Assembly: GCF_016864575.1 (NCBI RefSeq)
Contig: NZ_CP044125.1
Span: 868,001 to 932,000 of the forward strand
Source of the DNA: Rhizobium sp. BG4
Lineage (GTDB): Bacteria > Pseudomonadota > Alphaproteobacteria > Rhizobiales > Rhizobiaceae
Direction of reading: 5' to 3'
Length of the DNA: 64,000 bases
Part shown: positions 35,219 to 43,984 of the stretch, piece after piece
Layout of the letters: every line of letters starts with the position of its first letter
How positions within the stretch are numbered: the first letter of the stretch is position 1
Notes under the pieces: generated by a model
The model's input: only the letters and a program-made list of their open reading frames with translations
Told to the model about the DNA's origin: nothing
The model's database searches: none
Program-made: the position numbers and the translations under genes

Positions 35219-36703
35219 ATGACCGCAGCAAACCTCGCCAACGCCGTTGCCCAGCCCGCAGCAGAGCCCGTTGCGGCCCTGCGCGACACGCGGCCGTTGC
35301 GCCTCATCACCTGCGGTTCCGTCGATGACGGCAAGTCGACGCTGATCGGCCGCCTGCTCTGGGATACCAAGGCAGTCAAGGAAGACCAGGCCGCGACCCT
35401 GCAGCGCGATTCCACCGGCAAGCAGAACGATCTCGGCCTGCCCGACTTCGCACTGCTGCTCGACGGCCTGCAGGCCGAGCGCGAACAGGGCATCACCATC
35501 GATGTCGCCTATCGCTATTTCTCGACCGACAAGCGCTCCTTCATCGTTGCCGATACGCCCGGCCACGAGCAGTACACCCGCAACATGGCGACCGGCGCCT
35601 CGACCGCCGATCTCGCCATTCTGCTGGTCGATGCCCGCGCCGGCATTCTCGAGCAGACGCGCCGCCACGCGACGATCGCTTCGCTGATGGGCATCAAGCA
35701 GTTCGTGCTGGCCGTCAACAAGATCGACCTGACGAATTACGATCGCGCCGGCTTCGACAAGATCACCCACGAATTCAAGGAATTCGCGCTGTCGCTCGGC
35801 GTCAAGCAGATCACCGCGATCCCGATGTCGGCGCTGAAGGGCGAAAACGTCGTCTATTCCGGCCAGGCAGCAATGCCCTGGTATAACGGCCCGACGCTGG
35901 TCGAGACGCTGGAGCTTGCAAGCGTGCGCTCGGGACAGTCGACCGGCTTCCGCCTTTCGGTCCAGCGCGTGTCGCGCCCGGGCGAGAGCTTCCGCGGCTA
36001 TCAGGGCACGGTTGCCGGTGGCTCGGTCAAGCCGGGTGACAGCGTCATGATCCTGCCGTCGGGCATGGTCGCCAACGTCTCCAAGATCGTCACCTTCGAC
36101 CTGGTGCGCAACGCCGCCGTTACCGGCGATGCGATCACGCTCGTTCTCGACCGCCAGGTCGATGTTGCCCGCGGCGACATGATCGTCTCGATCGACGCAC
36201 AGCCGCAGACCGGCATCAACTTCGACGCCCAGATCGTGGCGCTGCAGCCTGAGGGCATCGAAGCCGGCAAGCGCTACTGGCTGAAGAGCGGCAGCCGCCG
36301 CCAGCGTGTCCAGGTGCAGCCGATCGCGCAGCTGGAACTGAAGTCCGGCGCCTGGGCTCCGGCCGACCGGCTCTACATGAACGCCATCGGCAAGGTTCGC
36401 CTGGTATTCGACGAAACGGCGATCTTCGACCCCTATGAGCAGAACCGCGCATCGGGCTCCTTCATCCTGATCGATCCGGAAACCAACAACACGGTTGCCG
36501 GCGGCATGGTGAGCGGCAAGCGCAGCGACGTCAGCGGCCTGCACGGCGGCGACGCCCGCGTCATTCTCTCGCTGCCGGCCGATCTCGCCGAGCAGATCAT
36601 GGCAAGCGAACTCTTCGCCAGCCGCCGAGACGAAGCGCATGTGCAGCGGATGACCGCCGCAGAAGCCGCCGATCTCTGGAAGAACGCCGCCAGCGATATC
36701 TGA
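35219..36703 (+). CDS. cysN: Sulfate adenylyltransferase subunit 1 (GTPase), no APS-kinase domain
   Basis: 494 aa from the ATG at 35219 (MTAANLANAVAQPAA). EF-Tu-type GTPase with GSVDDGKSTLIGRL, DTPGHEQYTRNMATGAS and VNKIDL. Domains 2 and 3 follow, ending ADLWKNAASDI. The protein stops where CysN does, so there is no fused CysC/NodQ-type APS kinase. GTP hydrolysis drives CysD. This fits a pathway where APS is reduced directly by CysH. Confidence 0.96.
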   Translation: MTAANLANAVAQPAAEPVAALRDTRPLRLITCGSVDDGKSTLIGRLLWDTKAVKEDQAATLQRDSTGKQNDLGLPDFALLLDGLQAEREQGITIDVAYRYFSTDKRSFIVADTPGHEQYTRNMATGASTADLAILLVDARAGILEQTRRHATIASLMGIKQFVLAVNKIDLTNYDRAGFDKITHEFKEFALSLGVKQITAIPMSALKGENVVYSGQAAMPWYNGPTLVETLELASVRSGQSTGFRLSVQRVSRPGESFRGYQGTVAGGSVKPGDSVMILPSGMVANVSKIVTFDLVRNAAVTGDAITLVLDRQVDVARGDMIVSIDAQPQTGINFDAQIVALQPEGIEAGKRYWLKSGSRRQRVQVQPIAQLELKSGAWAPADRLYMNAIGKVRLVFDETAIFDPYEQNRASGSFILIDPETNNTVAGGMVSGKRSDVSGLHGGDARVILSLPADLAEQIMASELFASRRDEAHVQRMTAAEAADLWKNAASDI

Positions 36704-36731
36704 GCGGCATTCCGGAACGGATAAGACCTGC

Positions 36732-36761
36732 GATGACCGGCCATTATTTTGGCCGGTCATC
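36732..36761. terminator. Hairpin between convergent cysN and clpP
   Basis: GATGACCGGCC (36732-36742) and GGCCGGTCATC (36751-36761) make an 11-bp perfect stem with an 8-nt loop. No T run follows on the plus strand. It can serve both convergent genes as a structural terminator; the call is moderate. Confidence 0.55.
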
Positions 36762-36799
36762 GAGAGCGTCTCTCAGAGATGAGATTTCTGAAGCGCGGC

Positions 36800-37411
36800 C
36801 TATAGTTCGCCCGTGTCTTCCCGAACCTTCAGGATGCGGTCGATAAGACCCCATTCCAGCGCTTCCTCCGCCGTCATGAAGCGGTCGCGATCCATCGCGC
36901 GCTCGAAGTCTTCGTAGGAACGTCCGCAATGCTCGGCGTAGAGCCGTGTCATGCGGTGCTTGGTCTTCTGCATTTCCTCCGCATGGATCAGCATGTCCGA
37001 CGCCTGCCCCTGGAATCCGCCCAGCGGCTGGTGAATGTGGATGCTGGCATTGGGAAGCGCCGTGCGTTCGCCCGGCTGGCCGGACATCAGCAGGAACGAG
37101 CCCATCGAGCGGGCGGTGCCCATGCACAGCGTATGCACGGGGGCGCGGATGTAATGCATGGTGTCGTACATGGCGAGGCCGCTGGTCACGACGCCACCCG
37201 GCGAATTGATATAGAGATGGATCGGCTTTCTGGGATTTTCCGCTTCCAGAAACAGCAGTTGCGCGCAGACGAGCGCCGAGACGGTATCGTTGACCTCGCC
37301 ATTGAGGAAGATGATCCGCTCGCGCAGCAGCCGGGAATAGATATCAAAGGACCGCTCCCCTCGGCTGGACTGTTCGACGACCATAGGGACGAGTTGCATC
37401 GCTTCGCGCAT
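36800..37411 (-). CDS. clpP: ClpP-family serine protease, paralogue with altered nucleophile flank
   Basis: 203 aa, ATG at 37411 preceded by GGAGG. Aligns end to end with E. coli ClpP. Triad residues are present: Ser102 ([11 protein letters not shown]), His127 ([10 protein letters not shown]) and Asp in MDRDRF. The residue before the nucleophile is Arg where ClpP normally has Ala (AASMG). Rhizobia carry several ClpP proteins; this is not clearly the clpPX-linked copy, as no clpX or tig is adjacent. It would form a degradative chamber with a Clp ATPase. Confidence 0.9.
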   Translation of the reverse strand: MREAMQLVPMVVEQSSRGERSFDIYSRLLRERIIFLNGEVNDTVSALVCAQLLFLEAENPRKPIHLYINSPGGVVTSGLAMYDTMHYIRAPVHTLCMGTARSMGSFLLMSGQPGERTALPNASIHIHQPLGGFQGQASDMLIHAEEMQKTKHRMTRLYAEHCGRSYEDFERAMDRDRFMTAEEALEWGLIDRILKVREDTGEL

Positions 37412-37455
37412 CGGCGACCTCCAGGCTTTCAGATTTTGAGGGGGAAGGCTCGCCG

Positions 37456-37815
37456 TCAGGCGGCGAGCATGAGCAGCGGGCTGTTGCTGTTTGCCGGCGC
37501 TCTGGTCATTTCATCGAGCCTCGCGTCCGTGAGCTCGTGGACGATCCGCAGGCACGTGCCGCCATCGGCATTCGGGGTGAGCGTGAAGGTCACGATACTT
37601 TCAAAAAAAGGCGGCGTGTCGTCGCGCAGCCTGTAGCGAACCTGCTCACCGGGGGTGACCGATATCGCATCGGGATCGGCCAAGGATTCCTTCGGCAACC
37701 ACCTTTCCCTAAGTTCGGGAATGGTGACGGCGCGCCAGACCTTTTGTGGCGGATCGCCGAGGTCGAACTCCAGCTCGATGCCGCTCTCCTGCTCGCTCAC
37801 CTGCGCTTCGCTCAT
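37456..37815 (-). CDS. SRPBCC (AHSA1-like) domain protein
   Basis: 119 aa from the ATG at 37815. START/SRPBCC fold signature: [33 protein letters not shown] and [20 protein letters not shown]. Second gene after an ArsR-type regulator, overlapping it by 4 bp. The ArsR-AHSA1 pair is widespread; the ligand is usually unknown. Confidence 0.85.
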   Translation of the reverse strand: MSEAQVSEQESGIELEFDLGDPPQKVWRAVTIPELRERWLPKESLADPDAISVTPGEQVRYRLRDDTPPFFESIVTFTLTPNADGGTCLRIVHELTDARLDEMTRAPANSNSPLLMLAA

Positions 37816-38126
37816 TGATCCATGTCCTTCAGCAAGACTTTGAGTGCTGCGATACGGTCCGGCCAGTAGGCGCGGTATTTCGCCAGCCACTGGGCGATGA
37901 GAGCCAGCCCATCGGGATCGACCTCGTAGATCACGAACCGCCCCTGCCGCTCCTCCCTGACGAGCCTTGCGCTGCGCAGAACCGCGAGGTGCTGCGACAT
38001 CGCCGGCTGGCTGATCTCCATGCCCTCGCGCAAGGCGCTGGCGTTCATGCTGCCTGCCGCCAGCTTTTCAAAGATCGCGCGTCGGGTCGGGTCTGCCAAA
38101 GCCCGGAAGAAATCGTTCTCTATCAT
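37812..38126 (-). CDS. ArsR-family transcriptional regulator
   Basis: 104 aa. MIENDFFRALADPTRRAIFEKLAAG and LREGMEISQPAMSQHLAVLRSARLVREERQGRFVIYEV form an ArsR winged HTH. No metal-binding CxC motif is seen, so it belongs to the metal-independent subgroup that pairs with SRPBCC proteins. Likely represses its own two-gene operon. Confidence 0.9.
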   Translation of the reverse strand: MIENDFFRALADPTRRAIFEKLAAGSMNASALREGMEISQPAMSQHLAVLRSARLVREERQGRFVIYEVDPDGLALIAQWLAKYRAYWPDRIAALKVLLKDMDQ

Positions 38127-38204
38127 GTGAACACATAAGCACGCACTTATGCGATTCGCAAGCGATTTCGCGGCAGGTTTCTGGCGGCGTTATGGAAATT
38201 GCGT

Positions 38205-39239
38205 CTAGCGTGTGGAGCCGCGCTCGACGATCTTGAAGCCGAAATCGACATGGGCTTCGTACGGCTCTTCCTCGCGGACAGCCTTCAGCAGCATATCGGC
38301 GACGCGGTGGCCGATATCGTAGCGCGGGATGCTGACCGTCGTCAGCGCCGGTTCGCAATGGATCGCGTAGTCGAGATCGTTGAAGCCGCAGATGCCGATA
38401 TCCTCGGGGACGCGCAGGCCGCGCGTCCAGCATTCGAGAAGCGCGCCGACGGCGAGGTCGTCGCTCTGGCAGAAGACCGCGTCCACATCCGGCGCAACCT
38501 CCACCAGCTTGCTGAAGAGCTCGCGTCCGGCGCCGATGCCGATTGCACCCACCTGGCTTGCGACCAGTGCCTCGTCGAAACAGCCGGCTTCGCGCATGAC
38601 ATCGGCATATCCATCGAAGCGGCGGCGCGGGCGGGTATCGCGGCGGCAGCCGACGAAAGCGATGCGGCGGTAGTTCTTCGACAGCAGCATGCGGGTGGCG
38701 GCAGCACCCGCCGCATAGTGATCGACGGCGGCGACCAGGCCCTCGGCCTTCTGGCTGGAATCGACGATATGGGCAACGGGGCAGGCAGCGGCGCTTAGCA
38801 ATGGCGCCAGCGCATCGTAATATTCCGCGCCGGCAACGATGATGCCGGCCGGCTTCTGCGCCAGGAAGGATTTCAGCTGGTTCATTTCCTGGTCGGGATC
38901 ATAGAGCGTATTGGCATATTGGACGCGCAGGTCCGTCGCCCGCAGGCGATCCTCGATGCCGCTCATGATATCGGTAAAGGAGTGCTGATGGAGGGCTGGC
39001 GTAATGACGCCGACGACGCCGCTATGGCGGCTGGCAAGGGCGCGGGCCGCGAGGTTGGGGACATAACCCATCTCATCGACGGTGCGCAGGATGAGCTGAC
39101 GCAGATCTTCGGAAACGATCTCCGGATTGCGCAGTGCCCGGGAGATGGTGATGGGACTGACGCCCACCTTCTTAGCGACATCGCTCAATCTGACATGCGC
39201 TGAGCGCTTGCTTTCCCTACCCGGCACTTGATTCCCCAT
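38205..39239 (-). CDS. LacI-family regulator (GntR-like)
   Basis: 344 aa from an ATG at 39239; a GTG at 39315-39317 would extend it 26 codons and a GTG 12 nt further in is another option, as no start has a clear RBS. LacI HTH (VRLSDVAKKVGVSPITISRALRNPEIVS) and a periplasmic-binding fold with DAVFCQSDDLAVGALLECWTRGL and ICGFNDLDYAIHCEPALTTV. The alignment looks closest to gluconate-type GntR repressors. Stands alone, with no sugar operon adjacent in the window. Confidence 0.85.
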   Translation of the reverse strand: MGNQVPGRESKRSAHVRLSDVAKKVGVSPITISRALRNPEIVSEDLRQLILRTVDEMGYVPNLAARALASRHSGVVGVITPALHQHSFTDIMSGIEDRLRATDLRVQYANTLYDPDQEMNQLKSFLAQKPAGIIVAGAEYYDALAPLLSAAACPVAHIVDSSQKAEGLVAAVDHYAAGAAATRMLLSKNYRRIAFVGCRRDTRPRRRFDGYADVMREAGCFDEALVASQVGAIGIGAGRELFSKLVEVAPDVDAVFCQSDDLAVGALLECWTRGLRVPEDIGICGFNDLDYAIHCEPALTTVSIPRYDIGHRVADMLLKAVREEEPYEAHVDFGFKIVERGSTR

Positions 39240-39474
39240 TCCGGCATTACACGCTGCGAACCCCTCCCCCTTCGACTCGCAGATGCCTTTGTGAAGAGAA
39301 ATTAAATTAGAGTCCACTAACCCTTTTGCTTTTGCGACGAAAGGCTAAGCAAAGGGCTGCGTTTGCAGCGCTTTTAGATACGCTGGAGGCCGCCTGCTGG
39401 ATCACAGCCCCGATAGAACTGTCCAGATTCCGGGAAAATAGACGATTTTGGAATGGTACGAGCCGCAGCGCAGC

Positions 39475-39717
39475 CTATTCCATGGCGACGAGGATCTCGC
39501 CGCTTTCGACCATTTCGAACATCGAGCTGTCGATCAGCCTGACGGCATCGCCTTCGGCAGTGCACCAGAAGCGGGCGCCGACATAACGGCGCGGCCCGGC
39601 GGCGGTCTGGCTGAGGATCACGTGGCGGCGCTCATAGAGCCTGACCGGCAGACCGTTACTGTCGATACAAGCCCGCTCGCTGATCGTCTCGACCGTCTTC
39701 TCGCCGTCCATGTCCAT
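39475..39717 (-). CDS. Small hypothetical protein
   Basis: 80 aa from the ATG at 39717 (MDMDGEKTVETISERACIDS); another in-frame ATG is at 39711. No strong RBS. The body (RLYERRHVILSQTAAGPRRY, VGARFWCTAEGDAVRLIDSS) reads like a compact, one-domain soluble protein. I do not recognise the family. It starts just after the tRNA-Pro terminator on the same strand. Confidence 0.5.
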   Translation of the reverse strand: MDMDGEKTVETISERACIDSNGLPVRLYERRHVILSQTAAGPRRYVGARFWCTAEGDAVRLIDSSMFEMVESGEILVAME

Positions 39718-39740
39718 GAGGATGTACTCGCAAAGCCATA

Positions 39741-39769
39741 AAAGAAAAAACCCCGCCGAAGCAGGGTTT
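39741..39769 (-). terminator. Terminator of tRNA-Pro
   Basis: On the minus strand AAACCCTGC - TTCG - GCGGGGTTT forms a 9-bp stem (one G-U pair), followed by TTTTTTCTTT. It begins 6 bp past the tRNA-Pro 3' end. A clear factor-independent terminator. Confidence 0.85.
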
Positions 39770-39774
39770 TCGGC

Positions 39775-39851
39775 TGGTCGGAGTGGCAAGATTCGAACTT
39801 GCGACCCCCACGTCCCGAACGTGGTGCGCTACCAGACTGCGCTACACTCCG
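39775..39851 (-). tRNA. tRNA-Pro (anticodon CGG)
   Basis: 77 nt including an encoded CCA (complement of 39775-39777). Acceptor stem CGGAGTG/CACTCCG, D-arm AGCGCAGTCTGGTAGCGC, anticodon arm CACGTTCGGGACGTG with anticodon CGG, and T-arm CGCAAGTTCGAATCTTGC. All stems pair. Confidence 0.95.
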
Positions 39852-40122
39852 TGACCAGCGGCGCCTCTATAGAACGGCCCATCTTATTGCGCAAGCGCCA
39901 AATTTCAAAAAACTGACGCATTTTTTCGAGGCCCGCGAATGGCCGCTTGGGACGCCCTGAACTGCAACAAAAAGCCACACCGGCCGCAAATTTCGCGAAT
40001 GCGAATGAAGGGCAATTTTCTTTTGCCGGGTTCCGCGCTAAAGCCCTTTCCGGGACAAGCGGAAACCGCTCGGACATAGCGATTCCCGCCGTCGAATGCG
40101 CGACAATTCAGGGACGATACAT

Positions 40123-40536
40123 ATGAAACTCCGCACCTTTGCCGCGGCCGGGCTCGCTATTGCGCTTGCCGGCTGCACGACCATTCCTTCTGCCGGCGAT
40201 CCCGTTTCCGCACGCTGGAACGGCCAGTCGGCCGGAAAGTTCTTTGCGGCCTACGGCCCGCCGCTGAGCGACGCCGAAAACGGCTCCTCCGTCGTCTACA
40301 CCTGGAAGGGCGGCTACAAGACCGTGCGCGTTCCGGCGAAATATGCCGAAGGCGACAACGGCAAGCGCGGCAAGCAGACGGCACCGGCGCGCACCATGTA
40401 CCTGCGCTGCCAGGCCGAAATCACCACCAATTCCGACTACACGATCCGCAGCATCCGCACGGTCAACGACATGCCCGGCGAAAGCGGCAAGTCCTACTGC
40501 GCCGAATTCCTGGCCCCGGCCCAGCCGGCAGGCTGA
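40123..40536 (+). CDS. Small lipoprotein
   Basis: 137 aa from the ATG at 40123 (MKLRTFAAAGLAIALAGCTT), with AGGGACG upstream. Lipobox LAGC with Cys18. The mature domain has ARWNGQSAGKFFAAYGPPLS, YTWKGGYKTVRVPAKY, and two later Cys (MYLRCQAEI and SYCAEF) that could form a disulfide. A conserved type of rhizobial envelope lipoprotein; function unknown. Ends before a strong terminator. Confidence 0.75.
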   Translation: MKLRTFAAAGLAIALAGCTTIPSAGDPVSARWNGQSAGKFFAAYGPPLSDAENGSSVVYTWKGGYKTVRVPAKYAEGDNGKRGKQTAPARTMYLRCQAEITTNSDYTIRSIRTVNDMPGESGKSYCAEFLAPAQPAG

Positions 40537-40562
40537 TCGGGATCAACGATCGGGTTTGATGC

Positions 40563-40592
40563 AGGCGGCCGAGAGGCCGCCTGTTTTCGTTT
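40563..40592 (+). terminator. Terminator after the lipoprotein gene
   Basis: AGGCGGCC (40563-40570) - gaga - GGCCGCCT (40575-40582), then GTTTTCGTTTG. An 8-bp GC stem with tetraloop and U-rich tail 26 bp past the stop: a textbook factor-independent terminator. Confidence 0.88.
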
Positions 40593-40696
40593 GTGCCCCT
40601 CAAAACTGCTGGTGACCGAACACACGAAATCGACCGATAATCCCTTCGCTCGAAGCCCCGGCGAGCCATGCACGCATTATCGATATAAACTTGCGT

Positions 40697-40716
40697 TGCG
40701 CACAAAAATGTGCGCA
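40697..40716. promoter_or_regulatory. HicAB operator TGCGCACA-N4-TGTGCGCA
   Basis: Perfect 8-bp arms at 40697-40704 and 40709-40716, ending 13 bp before the hicA start. A -10-like TATAAA lies at about 40684-40689, so the palindrome overlaps the start of transcription. The likely autorepression site of HicB; inferred from position. Confidence 0.7.
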
Positions 40717-40729
40717 TTTAAGAGGGCGA

Positions 40730-40924
40730 ATGAAACGCGAGCAGCTTCTGCGTGACCTTCGAAAGCTCGCCAAGGAAAGGGGCAAGCAGTTCGACGTCTA
40801 TGAAGACCGGGGCAAGGGATCGCATTATCGCGTCACGTTCGGAGACCGTTTCACGACGATAAAGTCGGGCGAGCTTACGCCCGGCTATGTCCGGCTGATC
40901 AGAAAGCAGCTTGGCGTCGATTGA
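40730..40924 (+). CDS. hicA: HicA-family mRNA interferase toxin
   Basis: 64 aa from the ATG at 40730, preceded by AGAGGG. dsRBD-like HicA fold: MKREQLLRDLRKLAKERGKQ, the catalytic-His motif GKGSHYRVTF and GELTPGYVRLIRKQLGV. Cleaves mRNA when free of HicB. Toxin-first order, with the antitoxin 24 bp downstream. Confidence 0.87.
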   Translation: MKREQLLRDLRKLAKERGKQFDVYEDRGKGSHYRVTFGDRFTTIKSGELTPGYVRLIRKQLGVD

Positions 40925-40948
40925 ACGCTGAGGCACGGAGAGAGCACG

Positions 40949-41374
40949 ATGCGATATGTCTACATGGCAAATCTCGAAACCGATCCCGACGGCGGAATGC
41001 TTGTGACCTTTGCCGACGTGCCGGAAGCGATCACCCATGGCGAAACGCTTTCCGAGGCGCTGAGCAATGCAAGGGAAGCGCTCGGCCTGGCACTGCGGGG
41101 TATCGTTCAGGAAGGGCGAGCGACGCCGGAACCTTTGGCCGTTGATGGTGTGGCAGTGGCCGTCGATGCGGAGGAGGCAATCAAGCTCGCGGTCATCGAG
41201 GCGTTCCGCGAGGCCGGAATTTCGAAACGGGAGCTGGCGCGGCGGCTGAACAAGAGCGAAAACGAAGCCCGCCGCATCCTCGACCCGGACCACCCTTCCA
41301 AGCTCAGCCAGCTGCAGGATGCAATGCAGGTACTGGGCAAGACGATTGTCATTTCCGTGCTGCAAGCGGCGTAG
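40949..41374 (+). CDS. hicB: HicB-family antitoxin with C-terminal HTH
   Basis: 141 aa, ATG at 40949 after GGAGAG. The N-terminal degenerate RNase-H-like fold has GGMLVTFADVPEAITHGETLSEAL, and the C-terminal Xre-type HTH has FREAGISKRELARRLNKSENEARRILDP. Neutralises HicA and represses the operon. It ends 25 bp before the island's left attachment site, so HicAB belongs to the flank, not the island. Confidence 0.88.
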   Translation: MRYVYMANLETDPDGGMLVTFADVPEAITHGETLSEALSNAREALGLALRGIVQEGRATPEPLAVDGVAVAVDAEEAIKLAVIEAFREAGISKRELARRLNKSENEARRILDPDHPSKLSQLQDAMQVLGKTIVISVLQAA

Positions 41375-41399
41375 GGAAGACAAGTAGAACCCAAAACAA

Positions 41400-41416
41400 T
41401 GGCTGGGGCGCCAGGA
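41400..41416. repeat. Left attachment site (displaced tRNA-Gln 3' end)
   Basis: TGGCTGGGGCGCCAGGA, identical to 54586-54602, i.e. the reverse complement of the last 17 nt of tRNA-Gln including CCA. It lies 26 bp after hicB and 107 bp before the integrase. Confidence 0.88.
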
Positions 41417-41489
41417 GCCCCACTGATTGATGGATAACATCCAGAAATTATTGTAATTATTGACTTATGCCGCTGCCGTGAGCTACCAA

Positions 41490-41515
41490 CGTGTACTACT
41501 TGCGTGTACTACCGG
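41490..41515 (+). repeat. Tandem 13-bp repeat near left island end
   Basis: CGTGTACTACTTG followed at once by CGTGTACTACCGG. A related tandem in the same orientation lies near the right end (54511-54536). Placed between the core site and the integrase gene, it suits an arm-type integrase site. Confidence 0.65.
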
Positions 41516-41522
41516 GGAGCAA

Positions 41523-43082
41523 ATGGCCGATACTCGATACCTGAAACAGCGGCGGCAGGGCTGGTACTTCGCGATGAAGGTTCCTGCCGATTTGGTCGAC
41601 AAAATAGGCAAGTCAGACATCGTGCAATCGCTGCGCACCCGAGATCTGACGCAAGCGCAGAAAGATCGCTGGCCACTGGTTGCGGAGTGTACCGCACAGT
41701 TTGAAGTCCTCCGTGGCAAGCGCACGTGGACACCTACAGAAATCGAGGACAAGGCACAGGAGGAATACGAAGCCACGCTGAAGATGCTGGCAGAGCACAA
41801 CGAAAGCGAGGAGAACGTCGATATCTTCGCCGAGCTTGAAGCCGAGAAGCTGGAGAGCGGGAAGCTCAACGATCTGGACCATGCCCTCGTTTCGGCACGC
41901 ATTGCAGCGGCAGCGGGACGCAGAGCTGTCATGGACGGGAGAACCTTCACCCTGCCACGCGCCTTCGGACGCAACGGCATCGACATGGAAACCCTCCAGC
42001 CAGTCACTTTGAAGAAGCGAAAGACCGGGGAAGCCTTCGCCGACGCGGCCCGTCGCTACATCGAGGAAATCCAACGCGACAGCTCTGCGAAGCTCACAGA
42101 GCAAACACGCGGTCAGTACGAAGCCGTGTATCGTCTGTTCGACCAGTGGGCGGGCAAGCCAAGCCTGGATGAGGTTGACCGTAAACAGGCGGCGGAGTTT
42201 CTCGACAAGATTGCCACCCTTGACCCTCACTGGGGTCGAAGCCCGCAGACGAAGCAGCGGACATTCAGCGAGATTGTTAAGGATTTCGGCAACCACGAAA
42301 TCGGACTTAGCAACAGGACGATCAACCGATACGCCACGGCCCTTTCCATGGTGTGGCAGTGGGCCAAGCGACGGGGTCTGTTGACTAGCGAAAACCCGTG
42401 GGAGGATCAGTACCGCAAGATCGGTGAGAAGCGGAAAACCAAAAAGCTCCCCTTCACCGTCGAAGAGATGAGGAAGCTTCTAGCCACACGACCGGAAGTT
42501 CGCCCAGCAACGCAGGACAACTCCAACACACTGGCGTGGCTATGCCTGATCTCCGCATACAGCGGGATGCGCTTGAACGAAATGTGCGATCGCAAGGTCG
42601 TCGATATAAAACAGGAGGACGGAGTGTGGTATTTCAACATTACCAACGCCAAGTCAGAGGCGGGTGACCGCAAAGTGCCTCTCCACTCTCGCCTCATTGC
42701 TGCTGGCCTGCTCGACTTCATGCGCCATCATAAGAGCGAGTGGCTGTTCCCCGCATTGAAGCCCGGTGGTCCCGACGGTAAGCGATCATGGTACATCTCG
42801 AAACGCTTCACGGAGCGCCGACGGGCACTGAAAATCACCCGACCTGACGAGCGAACTGGCAAAGATCGCGTTGACTTCCACTCATTTCGCCGTAGCGCCA
42901 TTAAGGTGCTTGAACGGGCAAGACTTCCACAAACGGAAGTGGCGCAGGTTGTCGGCCATGATCGGGAGGGGATCACATTTGGCACCTACAATCCCGATGG
43001 TCTCGATATTCACGCTCTTCAGCACGTTGTCGAGGCGATCAGATACCCTGAGATTGAACAGGCCTCTGCGGCGGCTGCATGA
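41523..43082 (+). CDS. Tyrosine recombinase/integrase of the island
   Basis: 519 aa from the ATG at 41523, preceded by GGGGAGC; the frame opens 63 bp earlier but overlaps the tandem repeats. The N-terminal YLKQRRQGWYFAMKVPADL fits the DUF6538 head of rhizobial integrases, followed by a core-binding SAM-like region (about 165-300). Catalytic residues are visible: Arg350 (YSGMRLNEM), His453 and Arg456 (FHSFRRSA), His479 (VVGHD) and Tyr489 (FGTYNPDG). It would catalyse integration and excision at the tRNA-Gln sites. Confidence 0.93.
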   Translation: MADTRYLKQRRQGWYFAMKVPADLVDKIGKSDIVQSLRTRDLTQAQKDRWPLVAECTAQFEVLRGKRTWTPTEIEDKAQEEYEATLKMLAEHNESEENVDIFAELEAEKLESGKLNDLDHALVSARIAAAAGRRAVMDGRTFTLPRAFGRNGIDMETLQPVTLKKRKTGEAFADAARRYIEEIQRDSSAKLTEQTRGQYEAVYRLFDQWAGKPSLDEVDRKQAAEFLDKIATLDPHWGRSPQTKQRTFSEIVKDFGNHEIGLSNRTINRYATALSMVWQWAKRRGLLTSENPWEDQYRKIGEKRKTKKLPFTVEEMRKLLATRPEVRPATQDNSNTLAWLCLISAYSGMRLNEMCDRKVVDIKQEDGVWYFNITNAKSEAGDRKVPLHSRLIAAGLLDFMRHHKSEWLFPALKPGGPDGKRSWYISKRFTERRRALKITRPDERTGKDRVDFHSFRRSAIKVLERARLPQTEVAQVVGHDREGITFGTYNPDGLDIHALQHVVEAIRYPEIEQASAAAA

Positions 43083-43984
43083 AAGAACATGCGCAAAGGT
43101 CGCTTCTTAAGGCTCTTCGATAGGCCTTCACGGCCGCATCGACACAAGGGGCCATTTCCCGTTAAGAGGTGTCGGCCATTTTAGGCCTCTGCATGTCTGA
43201 ACGATATAGGACGCCTGACAGCGTCTCCACTGCGAAGATTGGCAGGTTTCTGGCCCCGAGATTTCCGTACCATAGTTCCCGCCTTCGTGCTGTTTTCGGT
43301 CCATTGAGATCGAGGCCTTGCAGCTGGAATTTCGGCAGCAGGGGGAACCGTCGCGGTTTTTTCATCGGTACCTTACTGCATGCAATAGCAGCAAGGGGAA
43401 GCGTCTCCGACTTCTTCGTCCAGACCAAGGCTGTGTTGCCGTTCATGCTGTCACTGACACCTCAGACCACCCCTTCGGAAATACCTCCACTGTGATGACC
43501 AGAAAATCGTACTCTCGAATTACCACGTAATTAGGGAGAAAGAATACGGTTGTATTATATGGGATTGGAGCAACCCCTGATTACCCCTCACTTAAGAAGA
43601 AGGGAGAAGACCAATATCGAGAATGAACTGGAATAGAGGATGACTGATGAAATCAGGATCATCTCTATTTGTTCTTCATGGGTGTGATATTCATGAAACA
43701 AACCCTAGTGCACTTATGGTTTCCCTCGCGTCTCCCTGAGGTATCCTTTCCGGGAACGCCGAGAAGACCATCCAATCCCGCACAGTCCTTTCGACGGACG
43801 CTCGACACTTGAGAGTGCGGTGGTCGGCCATCATCGTCATGGCTGGCCCGTTCTCATGGGTGTGGTGACCCTCGGTCCTCTTATCGCAACTGCTTGGCTT
43901 AGCCTCGTGGTCCTGCTGACGAGAGGGCCGGTCTAAGTTGCCACCCCGCCAAGATCGTCACCAGCACAGCCATTAGAGAAATCC
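43083..43984. other. 902-bp stretch without a firm gene inside the island
   Basis: AT-rich compared with the flanks. The only marginal coding signals are a 94-codon minus frame (43162-43446) and a short plus frame ending at 43936. The latter would give MGVVTLGPLIATAWLSLVVL as a 26-residue membrane peptide from an ATG at 43856. Neither has a clear RBS. Probably a remnant or regulatory stretch. Confidence 0.5.

Noticed and set aside
35219..36703. CysN as a NodQ/CysNC fusion
   Set aside because: The protein ends at 494 aa with no APS-kinase P-loop after the GTPase domains.
41490..41515. Tandem repeats as a CRISPR array
   Set aside because: Only two units of 13 bp at each end with no spacers and no cas genes.
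43162..43446. 94-codon minus-strand frame in the island gap
   Set aside because: No clear RBS and no family; composition is not convincing. Left as part of the non-coding stretch.
43800..43936. 26-residue membrane peptide MGVVTLGPLIATAWLSLVVL...
   Set aside because: Hydrophobic and open, but no RBS before the ATG at 43856; mentioned in the gap entry only.
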